Shown here one piece after another: positions 1 to 6,850 of a DNA stretch of 9,397 bases (its first letter is position 1; each line of letters begins with the position of its first letter). The DNA is from an uncultured Lachnospiraceae bacterium. Its GTDB lineage: Bacteria; Bacillota; Clostridia; Lachnospirales; Lachnospiraceae. The translations under genes were made by a program, and so were the position numbers. Where the stretch lies: contig CAJOQZ010000293.1 in assembly GCA_905236585.1 (NCBI GenBank), forward strand, positions 1 through 9,397, given 5' to 3'. Below the pieces are notes generated by a model, which saw only the letters and a program-made list of their open reading frames with translations, searched no databases and was not told the origin of the DNA.

Positions 1-1
1 C

Positions 2-439
2 AACGACAAACGCCCGACCGGCGCCCTTCATTACCGGCGGTGTCTGGCGGTTGTCGCGTATTATGTCGGCGTCTGCGGCGGCAGAGTGCAGCCGGAGATC
101 GTTGACGGCGTGTACTGTTTTTCGGATGAGGACTGGATGATCATGTCCATTGCGGCACGCTATTGTCTGATGCCGGCAAAATACATCCAAAAAGTCTATA
201 TTCTAACGCAGATGTACAGGGAAGAAGGCGGCGCCGATAAAGATCGGTCTTTTTTTCATAGTTTAGTTGATCATCTGATCTATCAGGCAAATGTGCCGGA
301 ATGGGTTGTAATCAGCCGTCTTCATGAACACGCATTTTACAGCGAGGAGTTTGCCGATGTCATTCCGAAACGGTCGATCGAGGAACTTGTCGCCGAGTAC
401 CGGCAGAATGAATTATATGACGATGCGCTTGTTGCATAG
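2..439 (+). CDS. 3' part of an unrecognised gene, possibly a degenerate ImmA/IrrE-like protein (5' end outside window)
   Basis: The frame is open from base 2 to the TAG at 437-439 (145 codons), so the GTG at 86 is not a credible start and the true start lies to the left of the window. The C-terminal half resembles the ImmA/IrrE (DUF955) metallopeptidase fold. A stretch AARYCLMP recalls the family's FAAELLMP. Some 35 residues later NVPEWVVISRL recalls the helix-turn-helix-like segment NVSEEVVRIRL. Where the family has the zinc motif HExxH after a Leu-Ala pair, this protein has LAVVAYYVG, so both histidines and the glutamate would be missing. If the assignment is right it is a non-catalytic relative. 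The match is by eye only and the protein could be an unrelated hypothetical. Its stop overlaps the ribosome binding site of the MATE gene, which suggests co-translation. Confidence 0.6.
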   Translation, partial: NDKRPTGALHYRRCLAVVAYYVGVCGGRVQPEIVDGVYCFSDEDWMIMSIAARYCLMPAKYIQKVYILTQMYREEGGADKDRSFFHSLVDHLIYQANVPEWVVISRLHEHAFYSEEFADVIPKRSIEELVAEYRQNELYDDALVA

Positions 440-448
440 GAGATAATC

Positions 449-1780
449 GTGGACAGATATGAAATGATGACGATGATGCCGGTGCCGAAACTCATCACAA
501 AATTATCGGTTCCGACCATAATCAGTATGCTTGTAACCGGGTTCTACAATACCGCGGACACCTATTTTGTCGGCAGAATTTCGACACAGGCGACGGCGGC
601 AGTCGGGCTGGTTTTTTCCGTCATGGCGATTATTCAGGCACTTGGTTTTTTCTGCGGACACGGTTCGGGCAACTATCTGTCCCGGCGGCTCGGCGCGGGG
701 GATATCAAAGAGGCGAATGAGATGGCGTCGACCGGTTTTGCGCTGTCCATGCTGATCGGGCTTTCCGTCGCGGTCGTCGGAATCTGTTTTATCCGCCCCA
801 TAGCGCAGTTGATCGGCGCGACTCCTACGACGATGCAGGATACCATGGACTATATGCGGATCATTTTAATCGGTGCGCCGTTCATGACCGGACAGTTTGT
901 CATCAACAACCAGCTTCGGTTTCAGGGGAGCGCGACCTACGCCATGGTCGGTCTGATGTGCGGCGCGGTCATCAATGTTGGCTTGGACCCGCTTTTGATC
1001 CTGTGTTTTCACATGGGGGTAAGCGGCGCCGCGATTGCGACGGTTGCCGGACAGTTCGTCAGTTTCTGCGTGCTTTGGATCGGAAGCCGCAAGGGGGAAA
1101 ACATCCGCATCCGCTTTTCCAACATCCATATTAACGCCCACTATGTAAAAGAGATCATCAACGGCGGCGCGCCGTCTTTATTCCGGCAGGGGCTTGCCGC
1201 TGTCGCCACGCTGCTTTTGAACACTGCAGCAGGGAATTTGGGAGGCGATGCCGCCATCGCGGGAATGTCCGTCGTTACAAGGGTGATGATGCTTGTTGCC
1301 TCGGCGCTCATCGGCTTTGGACAGGGCTATCAGCCAGTCTGCTCGTTTAATTACGGAGCGAATCTGAAAAGCCGCGTCCGCGAGGGCTATTTTTTCTGCG
1401 TCAAATACGGAACGATCTTCCTGTGCATCGGCGCTTTCTGCTGCTTTGCATTTGCGCCGCAGATTATCGCATGGTTCAGGGATGATGCGGACGTTATCGC
1501 CGTCGGAACGGTTGCGCTTCGCTATCAGGCGTTGGCGCTTCCTCTGATGGGAACCACCGTTATGACGAATATGATGCTGCAGTCCATCGGCGCGGGCATT
1601 AAGGCATCGATTACGGCTTCGGCGCGCAACGGGATCTTCTTCGTACCGCTGATTCTGATCCTGCCGCAGACGCTTGGCATATTCGGCGTGGAGATCACGC
1701 AGGCGGTCGCGGATGTGCTTGCGTTGTTATTATCCGTGCCGCTGGCGTATTCGGAACTTAAAAAAATGAAGGCGGAGTGA
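449..1780 (+). CDS. MATE family multidrug/cation antiporter, MepA-like
   Basis: A 443-residue polytopic inner-membrane protein of the MATE efflux family (PF01554). These export drugs or metabolites in exchange for Na+ or H+. The N-terminal segment (PVPKLITKLSVPTIIS followed by FYNTADTYFVGR) is the family signature for helix 1 and its following loop. The glycine-rich ARRLG-type loop appears as SRRLGAGD around residue 80. The usual 12 hydrophobic segments in two halves of six can be followed through the sequence, with the second half starting near GGAPSLFRQGL (about residue 238). Length matches MepA-type members (about 450). The start is GTG at 449, preceded by AGGAG at 438-442 that overlaps the upstream stop, a sign of translational coupling. 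An intrinsic terminator follows about 90 nt downstream. The substrate cannot be deduced; the MepA/DinF-like subgroup is an inference from overall similarity. Confidence 0.95.
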   Translation: MDRYEMMTMMPVPKLITKLSVPTIISMLVTGFYNTADTYFVGRISTQATAAVGLVFSVMAIIQALGFFCGHGSGNYLSRRLGAGDIKEANEMASTGFALSMLIGLSVAVVGICFIRPIAQLIGATPTTMQDTMDYMRIILIGAPFMTGQFVINNQLRFQGSATYAMVGLMCGAVINVGLDPLLILCFHMGVSGAAIATVAGQFVSFCVLWIGSRKGENIRIRFSNIHINAHYVKEIINGGAPSLFRQGLAAVATLLLNTAAGNLGGDAAIAGMSVVTRVMMLVASALIGFGQGYQPVCSFNYGANLKSRVREGYFFCVKYGTIFLCIGAFCCFAFAPQIIAWFRDDADVIAVGTVALRYQALALPLMGTTVMTNMMLQSIGAGIKASITASARNGIFFVPLILILPQTLGIFGVEITQAVADVLALLLSVPLAYSELKKMKAE

Positions 1781-1870
1781 AATGGCAGTTATTTTTATTG
1801 TCAAAAAAACGCGGTTGTAATAATTCCCCTTTGCCAGAATAAATGGTATTATAATTCATTTTAAGGAGCA

Positions 1871-1905
1871 AAGCCTCTCTCGAAAAAAACGAGAGAGGTT
1901 TTTTT
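1871..1905 (+). terminator. Intrinsic terminator after the MATE gene
   Basis: A perfect 9-bp stem, CCTCTCTCG (1874-1882) with CGAGAGAGG (1890-1898), closes a loop of seven A residues. It is followed directly by seven T (1899-1905). The stem can be lengthened at the base by a G-T and two A-T pairs (1871-1873 with 1899-1901). This is a classical Rho-independent terminator reading rightward. The left flank has no long A-run, so function in the other direction is less likely. Confidence 0.93.
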
Positions 1906-1915
1906 GATTAAGACC

Positions 1916-1944
1916 GGTTTATGGGACAATATTCCTGATATGAT
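1916..1944 (+). promoter_or_regulatory. Candidate extended -10 promoter for the 33-residue small gene
   Basis: TGA followed directly by TATGAT (1936-1944) fits the extended -10 pattern TGN-TATAAT with one mismatch. The position 17 nt upstream carries only a poor -35 (GGTTTA, 1916-1921), which extended -10 promoters tolerate. Start of transcription would be near 1951, giving a leader of about 38 nt to the ATG at 1989. It lies just after the terminator at 1871-1905, so a separate promoter is needed for the small gene. Assigned by pattern only. Confidence 0.4.
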
Positions 1945-1988
1945 GTAATCGTCACCAAGAATTACAAAGATTTTTGCGGAGGTACAGC

Positions 1989-2090
1989 ATGAAAGGATAT
2001 TATACGAGCGACGGTTACATGGGTTATGTAGAGGGGAGATATATGCTTTTTTCCTGCGAAAGCGATTACATGGAGTATTTGGAGGGGTGA
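1989..2090 (+). CDS. Small Tyr-rich protein, 33 residues, unknown function
   Basis: An ATG at 1989 is preceded by a perfect GGAGG (1978-1982) at 6 nt spacing, and the frame closes with TGA at 2088-2090. The 33-residue product begins MKGYYTSDGYMGYVEG and ends DYMEYLEG. It has seven Tyr, is acidic overall, and contains an internal echo, YMGYVEG versus YMEYLEG, on either side of a central RYMLF. No signal peptide or membrane segment is visible. I have the impression of having seen closely similar tiny proteins (GYYTS.GYMG...RYMLF...DY.EY) in Lachnospiraceae genomes, but cannot verify this here. It has its own candidate promoter and is isolated by the upstream terminator, so it looks like an independent gene. 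It is easily missed by gene callers because of its size. Function is unknown. Confidence 0.75.
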   Translation: MKGYYTSDGYMGYVEGRYMLFSCESDYMEYLEG

Positions 2091-2176
2091 GCAGCGAAGC
2101 ACTCCGTAAATCAAAATAGTGGAAAAGGTACTTTTGACACCGTTACCAATCATTTTTAGTAGGAAAATCCCGTTAA

Positions 2177-2205
2177 TTGTGCTATTCTATTTGTGATTAT
2201 GTTAT
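2177..2205 (+). promoter_or_regulatory. Weak promoter candidate for dapB
   Basis: TTGTGC (2177-2182) and TGTTAT (2200-2205) are separated by 17 nt and lie 23 nt before the dapB ATG, ahead of a strong GAGGAGGAA ribosome binding site (2215-2222). Neither box is close to consensus. Alternatives in the same 138-nt gap are TGC-TATTCT (2180-2188, extended -10) and a perfect TTGACA (2134-2139) whose -10 at 17 nt (TAGTAG) is poor. A dapB promoter somewhere in 2134-2210 is likely; which one is used cannot be settled from sequence. Confidence 0.3.
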
Positions 2206-2228
2206 AGAGCATACGAGGAGGAAACGGT

Positions 2229-2984
2229 ATGACGAGGATCATTTTACACGGGGCGAACGGCTACATGGGACGCGTGGTAGAAGAACAGGCGGCGCAGGAT
2301 GAGGGCGTCGCGATCGTCGCGGGAATCGATATTGCAGACGACGGAACGCATGGATTTCCTATTTTTACGGACATGGACGCGTGTATGGAGGACGCGGATG
2401 TTGTCGTGGATTTTTCCGTTGCGAAAGCGGTGGATGGTCTGCTGGCGTTTTGCGAAAAGCGGTCTTTGCCGGTGGTCTTATGTACGACGGGGCTTTCCGA
2501 GGAGCAGTTGGAAAGCGTACGGGCGCTGTCCGCAAAAGTCGCGGTTTTGCGTTCGGCAAATATGTCGCTCGGAGTCAACGCCCTGCTGTCCATGGTGAAA
2601 AAGGCGGCGGAAGTGTTCGCTCCGGCGGGATTTGACATGGAGATCGTTGAGCGGCATCACAACCGGAAATTAGATGCGCCGAGCGGAACGGCGCTTGCGC
2701 TCGCGGATGCAATGAATGATGCGTTAGGGCAGGAATATTCCTATGTGTATGACCGCAGCGGCAGACGACAGGCGCGGGATGCGAAGGAGATCGGCATTTC
2801 GGCTGTCCGCGGAGGGAATATCGTCGGGCAGCATGAGGTGATATTCGCCGGGACGGACGAGGTTGTTACGTTTTCCCATCAGGCGACGTCGAGGGCGGTC
2901 TTCGGCAAAGGCGCTCTTGCGGCGGCGAAGTTTTTAACCGGCAAACCGGCGGGAATGTACGACATGCTCGACGTTGTCGGATAA
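2229..2984 (+). CDS. dapB: 4-hydroxy-tetrahydrodipicolinate reductase
   Basis: DapB reduces 4-hydroxy-tetrahydrodipicolinate to tetrahydrodipicolinate with NAD(P)H in the cytoplasm. This is the second committed step to diaminopimelate and lysine, and so to peptidoglycan. The N-terminal Rossmann loop reads GANGYMGR (residues 8-15). The family signature is complete: ERHHNRKLDAPSGTA (141-155), with catalytic His143/His144 and Lys147 and the substrate-binding SGT at 152-154. Later, AVRGGNIVGQHEVIFAG is the conserved C-terminal region that closes over substrate. Length 251 is typical for Gram-positive DapB. The ATG start has GAGGAGGAA at 2215-2222. The neighbouring dapA is not in this window. The next gene starts 33 nt downstream with no convincing terminator between, so cotranscription is likely. 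Confidence 0.98.
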   Translation: MTRIILHGANGYMGRVVEEQAAQDEGVAIVAGIDIADDGTHGFPIFTDMDACMEDADVVVDFSVAKAVDGLLAFCEKRSLPVVLCTTGLSEEQLESVRALSAKVAVLRSANMSLGVNALLSMVKKAAEVFAPAGFDMEIVERHHNRKLDAPSGTALALADAMNDALGQEYSYVYDRSGRRQARDAKEIGISAVRGGNIVGQHEVIFAGTDEVVTFSHQATSRAVFGKGALAAAKFLTGKPAGMYDMLDVVG

Positions 2985-3017
2985 CCGTTTTTTCGTCGTA
3001 GAAATGGAGGGATAGCC

Positions 3018-4373
3018 GTGAAATCCGTCGGGATTGTCGTCTGCAACTATAATAAACGGGATATGGCGCTTTCCTGCATTGCGCATATTTTAGAGCAAAG
3101 TTATACAGATTATGAACTTTTCGTTGTGGATAACGCGTCAACCGACGGCTCCGCAGAGGCGATTAGGGAAGCATACGGCGGTCGGCTGACATTGCTTTGC
3201 AATGCCGAGAATTTAGGCGGTTCGGGTGGTTTTAACACGGGTCTTAGAGCGGCGTATGCGAAGGGGTTTCCCTATCTGATGTGTGTGGATAACGATGCCA
3301 TGCTGGATAAGGATGCCGTCGGCGAACTGGTGCGTTTTTTGGAAGATCATAACGAGTGCGGGATGGCGGCGTCGAAAATCTATCATCTGGAGAAGCCGGA
3401 TTACGTGCAAAACTTCGGACAACGGATTGATTTTGACTACTACTGCACGGAGGTCGATGATCTGAACCGGTTCGAGGACGGTACGATGCCGCCCTACGTG
3501 TATACGGACGGCGTTCCGGCGTGTTCGCTTTTAGTGCGGCGTAAGACGGTGGATCGGATTGGCTTTTTACCAGAGGAGAATTTCCTGTACTGGGATGATA
3601 CGGAATGGTGCCTATTGTGCAACCGGATGGGGCTTAAGGTGGCAAGCGTCGGTGCGTCGAAGGCGTATCATGCCATGGGCGCGAAGAAGGAAGACGTCAA
3701 TACATTCCCTACTTATTACGCTTGGCGGAACTGGATTTCCTTTTTTATCAAGTATACGCCGGAAGAAAAATATATCGACATGGCGATGCAGTTCTTATCT
3801 TCCGTTTATGAGACGCAGTTCGTCGGCTGGTATAACGATGTCTATAACAAGGCGAATACGGTCATGGCGGCATACGACGACGCCGTTCATGGGATTGTAG
3901 GAAAAGCGGGAGAGGGGAGGATTTTTCCGATCGACCTGCCCGAAAAGCATTACGAGGACTTTTTCTCATCGCACAGAGTCATTACGATCATTCAAAACGG
4001 GTATCTGGAATTGACGGAACATATCAAAAGGACGGCGGAGCGGTTCAAAGCGGGGGATATTACGTTTTCGGCTTTTTCTGACGCGAATAAGTGGAAAAAG
4101 GATGCAAAAGAAGCCGTAGGACGACGTGATGCGGATGCCCGCGGCATGACGGAAAATACGCTGGTATATCTGTGCCAGGGATTCCTGCATGAGAACGTAT
4201 CCGCAATCGGATTGCCGGAGGAAGCGGACGTATGGCTGTGGGATGTGGATGACTGCATTGTACCCTTAGAAGAACAGCCGCGGCTGCTTGATGATTTTAT
4301 CAAGGGAAGGGAACTGTTTATTTTCAGCCACCTGCCGCTTTTTTTAAGAGAAACAGAGTGTCTGCGAAAATGA
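3018..4373 (+). CDS. Family 2 glycosyltransferase, GlfT2/WbbL-like core with extra C-terminal region
   Basis: A 451-residue protein, probably cytoplasmic and using a nucleotide-sugar donor to extend a surface or wall polysaccharide. The GT-A fold is clear: VGIVVCNYN (4-12), VVDNASTDGS (36-45), NLGGSGGFNTG (65-75), the metal-binding DxD as VDNDA (90-94), the acceptor/catalytic motif WDDTEW (192-197) and a metal-ligand-like His218 (YHAMG). This order of motifs is that of galactofuranosyl- and rhamnosyltransferases such as GlfT2 and WbbL; the actual sugar is not determinable. About 200 residues after position 250 are not recognisable to me; they are rich in charged helices and have no membrane span. 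Start is GTG at 3018 with GGAGGGA just upstream (about 3007-3012); the ATG at 3004 is out of frame. It follows dapB closely. Confidence 0.88.
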   Translation: MKSVGIVVCNYNKRDMALSCIAHILEQSYTDYELFVVDNASTDGSAEAIREAYGGRLTLLCNAENLGGSGGFNTGLRAAYAKGFPYLMCVDNDAMLDKDAVGELVRFLEDHNECGMAASKIYHLEKPDYVQNFGQRIDFDYYCTEVDDLNRFEDGTMPPYVYTDGVPACSLLVRRKTVDRIGFLPEENFLYWDDTEWCLLCNRMGLKVASVGASKAYHAMGAKKEDVNTFPTYYAWRNWISFFIKYTPEEKYIDMAMQFLSSVYETQFVGWYNDVYNKANTVMAAYDDAVHGIVGKAGEGRIFPIDLPEKHYEDFFSSHRVITIIQNGYLELTEHIKRTAERFKAGDITFSAFSDANKWKKDAKEAVGRRDADARGMTENTLVYLCQGFLHENVSAIGLPEEADVWLWDVDDCIVPLEEQPRLLDDFIKGRELFIFSHLPLFLRETECLRK

Positions 4374-4375
4374 TA

Positions 4376-4428
4376 TGAACGCATAAGGCAGACGCTTCGT
4401 AAAATAGATGCAGTAAAAAATGCGTTCA
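4376..4428. repeat. 9-bp perfect inverted repeat between the glycosyltransferase and protease genes
   Basis: TGAACGCAT (4376-4384) is exactly reverse-complemented by ATGCGTTCA (4420-4428), with 35 nt between. The left arm begins two bases after the glycosyltransferase stop. No T-run follows the right arm, so it is not a standard terminator. It could be an mRNA 3'-end stabilising stem, a Rho-type end or an operator. The remainder of this 112-nt gap is A-rich and holds no clear promoter. Confidence 0.5.
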
Positions 4429-4485
4429 ATAGTGTAATGTAGTTTCCGTTTTAGAACAAGTAAGATAAAAAAAGAAGGAGCAATT

Positions 4486-6705
4486 ATGGCGGATAGGAAA
4501 AGACCGCACAGTCGGGAAAAGTTTGTAACCAATGACAGCAAGGGAGTTCACAGAAGAGGAGAAGGCTTAGGCACGGGACCGGTCGGGTCGACCGGAGGAG
4601 GCAAAGGCAGTTCCGGCGGAGGGATGTCGCGTGCGGCTAAGGTCGGCGGCGGACTTTCCATTCCGGCAATCATTATTGCAGTCGTTTTTTTCTTCCTCTC
4701 AGGCGGAAGCACGGGGACGTTAAACGACCTTTCGGGGACGCAGACGCAAGGCGAGACGGATTTGACTTCTGTTCCTTCAACCGCAAAACTGAATACGAAC
4801 GTGGCACAGGGGTCGAGGGAGAAATATACCGCAGTTTCCGGCGACGGGCAGGATGTGGTTACGATCATGGTCTATATGTGCGGAACGGATCTTGAGTCGA
4901 AAAGCGGCATGGCGACGAACGACATCAAGGAGATGGCGGCGGCGACGATTTCCGACAAGGTGAATCTTCTGATCTATACAGGCGGCTGCAAGCAGTGGAA
5001 AAATTCGAGCATTTCATCGACGGCGAATCAGATCTATAAGGTGGAGAACGGCGGATTGAAATGTCTGGTAAAGGATGACGGCGCGAAATCAATGGTTGCG
5101 CCGGATACGCTATCTGCATATATCAAATGGTGCGCGAAAGAATACCCGGCGAACCGCTATGACCTGATCCTTTGGGATCACGGCGGCGGCTCGGTCAGCG
5201 GCTTCGGTTATGATGAGAAGAACGCGAAGGCGGGTTCCATGAACCTTTCGGGGATCAATAAAGCGCTTTCCGACGGCGGCGTGAAATTTGATTTCGTCGG
5301 TTTTGACGCGTGTCTGATGGCGACGGCGGAGACGGCGCTGATGCTGGATAAATACAGCGATTATCTGATCGCCTCGGAAGAAACGGAGCCGGGCATCGGC
5401 TGGTATTATACGAACTGGCTGACAAAGTTGTCGAAGAATACGTCGATGCCGACGCTTGAAATCGGCAAGAACATCATTGATGATTTTACGAGCGCGTGCG
5501 CAAGCGTTGTACGGGGGCAGAAGACGACGCTGTCGTTGATCGATCTGGCGGAGTTTTCGCATACGATACCGGACAAATTAAGCGCTTTTTCCACGGATAT
5601 CAGTTCGACGTTAAAAGAAGAAAAAGGATATAAGACGGTTGCGGACGCACGCTACCAGACAAGGGAATTTGCGCAGAGCTCCCAGATCGATCAGGTGGAT
5701 CTTGTTGATTTGGCGGGGAAGTTAGGCTCCGAGGAAGGACAGGTGCTTTCCGATGCGCTTTCGGAGGCGGTAAAGTACAACCGCACATCATCAAATATGA
5801 CGAATGCGAACGGCGTTTCGATTTATTTTCCGTTCAAGCGGACGTCCTATGTGGATAAGGCGGCGGATGCCTATGAAGATATCGGAATGGATGCGTCCTA
5901 TGCGGACTGCATCAAAGCGTTTGCGGGGCAGCAGGCGTCCGGTCAGACGTCGACGCCCGCATCCGGGCAGGGCGGGATGAGTTCAGAGGATATCGAAGCG
6001 GTATTCAATCTGCTGCTCGGAGGACTCAACCTCTCGCCGCGGGATCTTCCGGCAGGCGCGCTTGACCCGGCGGATCTGGTCTGGTCGGTGGAAGATGCGG
6101 ACGGCGCGAGCGGCGGAGAGATTTTGTATTTGCCGGAGGATGCTTGGGAGCAGGTGCAGGACATCGAACTGAATATGTTCTATGATGACGGCGACGGCTA
6201 TATCAACTTAGGACTTGACAATGTATTCGAGTTTGATGAATATGGGCAGCTGCTGGCGGGCAGCGACCGGACATGGATTGCGATCAACGGACAGCCGGTG
6301 GCGTATTACCACTTGGATACAACAGAGGACGGCGATGCCTATACGATTACCGGACGGGTGCCGGCGTTTTTGAATGGGGAGCGCGTCAATCTTCTGTTAG
6401 TGTTCGACAGCGAGACGCCGCAGGGATATATCGCGGGCGCGATCTATGACTACAAGGAAGACGGAATCGAGACGGTTGCGAAGAGCATGACGGAATTGGA
6501 GGTAGGTGATACGCTGGAGTTTTTATGCGATCACTATACTTATGACGGCGCTTATGAGGACAGTTATTACCTCGGCGATCCGATGAAGGTAACGGATCAG
6601 ATGGTAATCTCCAATGTGGATGTCGGTGACGGGGCGGTAAAAATTTTATACAAACTGACGGATATTTACAATCAGAGTTACTGGACGCAGGCGTTGACGA
6701 GATAG
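4486..6705 (+). CDS. Membrane-anchored clostripain-like cysteine protease (peptidase family C11)
   Basis: A 739-residue protein with a short basic, Gly-rich N-terminus (1-50, including RRGEGLGTGPVG), one membrane helix (about 56-72, IPAIIIAVVFFFL) and a large part expected outside the cell (N-in topology inferred from the basic residues). The protease domain starts at VVTIMVYMCGTDLESK (about 124). It carries the C11 dyad: His232 in LWDHGGG and Cys276 in FDACLM, the same spacing class as clostripain and PmC11. These enzymes cleave after Arg/Lys, usually after self-processing. A Gln/Ser/Gly linker (about 480-500) leads to an unrecognised C-terminal region (about 540-739), rich in Asp, Gly and aromatic residues and probably beta. 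Start ATG is set by AAGGAG at 4475-4480. I see no terminator before the repeats that begin after its stop. Substrate unknown. Confidence 0.92.
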   Translation: MADRKRPHSREKFVTNDSKGVHRRGEGLGTGPVGSTGGGKGSSGGGMSRAAKVGGGLSIPAIIIAVVFFFLSGGSTGTLNDLSGTQTQGETDLTSVPSTAKLNTNVAQGSREKYTAVSGDGQDVVTIMVYMCGTDLESKSGMATNDIKEMAAATISDKVNLLIYTGGCKQWKNSSISSTANQIYKVENGGLKCLVKDDGAKSMVAPDTLSAYIKWCAKEYPANRYDLILWDHGGGSVSGFGYDEKNAKAGSMNLSGINKALSDGGVKFDFVGFDACLMATAETALMLDKYSDYLIASEETEPGIGWYYTNWLTKLSKNTSMPTLEIGKNIIDDFTSACASVVRGQKTTLSLIDLAEFSHTIPDKLSAFSTDISSTLKEEKGYKTVADARYQTREFAQSSQIDQVDLVDLAGKLGSEEGQVLSDALSEAVKYNRTSSNMTNANGVSIYFPFKRTSYVDKAADAYEDIGMDASYADCIKAFAGQQASGQTSTPASGQGGMSSEDIEAVFNLLLGGLNLSPRDLPAGALDPADLVWSVEDADGASGGEILYLPEDAWEQVQDIELNMFYDDGDGYINLGLDNVFEFDEYGQLLAGSDRTWIAINGQPVAYYHLDTTEDGDAYTITGRVPAFLNGERVNLLLVFDSETPQGYIAGAIYDYKEDGIETVAKSMTELEVGDTLEFLCDHYTYDGAYEDSYYLGDPMKVTDQMVISNVDVGDGAVKILYKLTDIYNQSYWTQALTR

Positions 6706-6830
6706 GAAAATGCGAAAAAGTTGAAATGATTCAAGAAAAATACGAAAAAAAGTTGAATTAATTCAAAAAAAATACGTAAAAAAGTTGAAATAGTTCAAGA
6801 AAATCGCAAACAAGGATTGAAAGGGCGAAT
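6706..6830. repeat. 32-bp tandem array with palindromes TTGAA-N4-TTCAA
   Basis: Three palindromes occur at exactly 32-bp spacing: TTGAAATGATTCAA (6721-6734), TTGAATTAATTCAA (6753-6766, fully self-complementary) and TTGAAATAGTTCAA (6785-6798). A degenerate fourth, TTGAAAGGGCGAAT (6817-6830), stands at the same step. The spacers are also repeated (AAATACG followed by an A-run and AG). A partial tail of an upstream unit (AAAATGCGAAAAAG) begins right after the protease stop. Spacing of 32 bp is about three helical turns, so all boxes face the same side and the A-runs are phased. It probably forms operator or bent DNA upstream of the promoter at 6817-6845. Confidence 0.85.
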
Positions 6831-6845
6831 GCGGGGCGGTATAAT
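6817..6845 (+). promoter_or_regulatory. Near-consensus sigma-A promoter of the ATPase cassette
   Basis: TTGAAA (6817-6822), a 17-nt spacer and a perfect TATAAT (6840-6845). The -35 hexamer is the first half of the fourth, degenerate unit of the 32-bp array, so a protein bound to the array would sit next to or over the polymerase. The spacer is unusually GC-rich against the A-rich upstream DNA. Predicted start is near 6852, giving a leader of about 110 nt. Confidence 0.85.
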
Positions 6846-6850
6846 GAGAG

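Noticed and set aside
86..439. GTG at 86 as the start of the first gene
   Set aside because: The frame is open to the left edge and no ribosome binding site precedes 86, so the gene is cut by the window.
1831..1855. TTGCCA and TATAAT as a -35/-10 pair
   Set aside because: The spacer is 13 nt, too short for a sigma-A promoter; only the extended -10 reading is retained as a weak finding.
2081..2105. GGGGTG/CACTCC stem at the end of the 33-residue gene as its terminator
   Set aside because: The six-pair stem has a wobble and a 10-nt loop with no following T-run.
2978..2993. CGG-ATAA-CCG followed by six T at the end of dapB as a terminator
   Set aside because: The stem is only 3 bp. An alternative CGACG/CGTCG pairing (2969-2973 with 2994-2998) swallows the T-run. 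Read-through into the glycosyltransferase gene is more likely.
6706..6822. CRISPR array from the regularly spaced repeats
   Set aside because: The whole 32-bp unit, including the spacers, is repeated and AT-rich. There are no unique spacers and no cas genes, so it is a tandem repeat.
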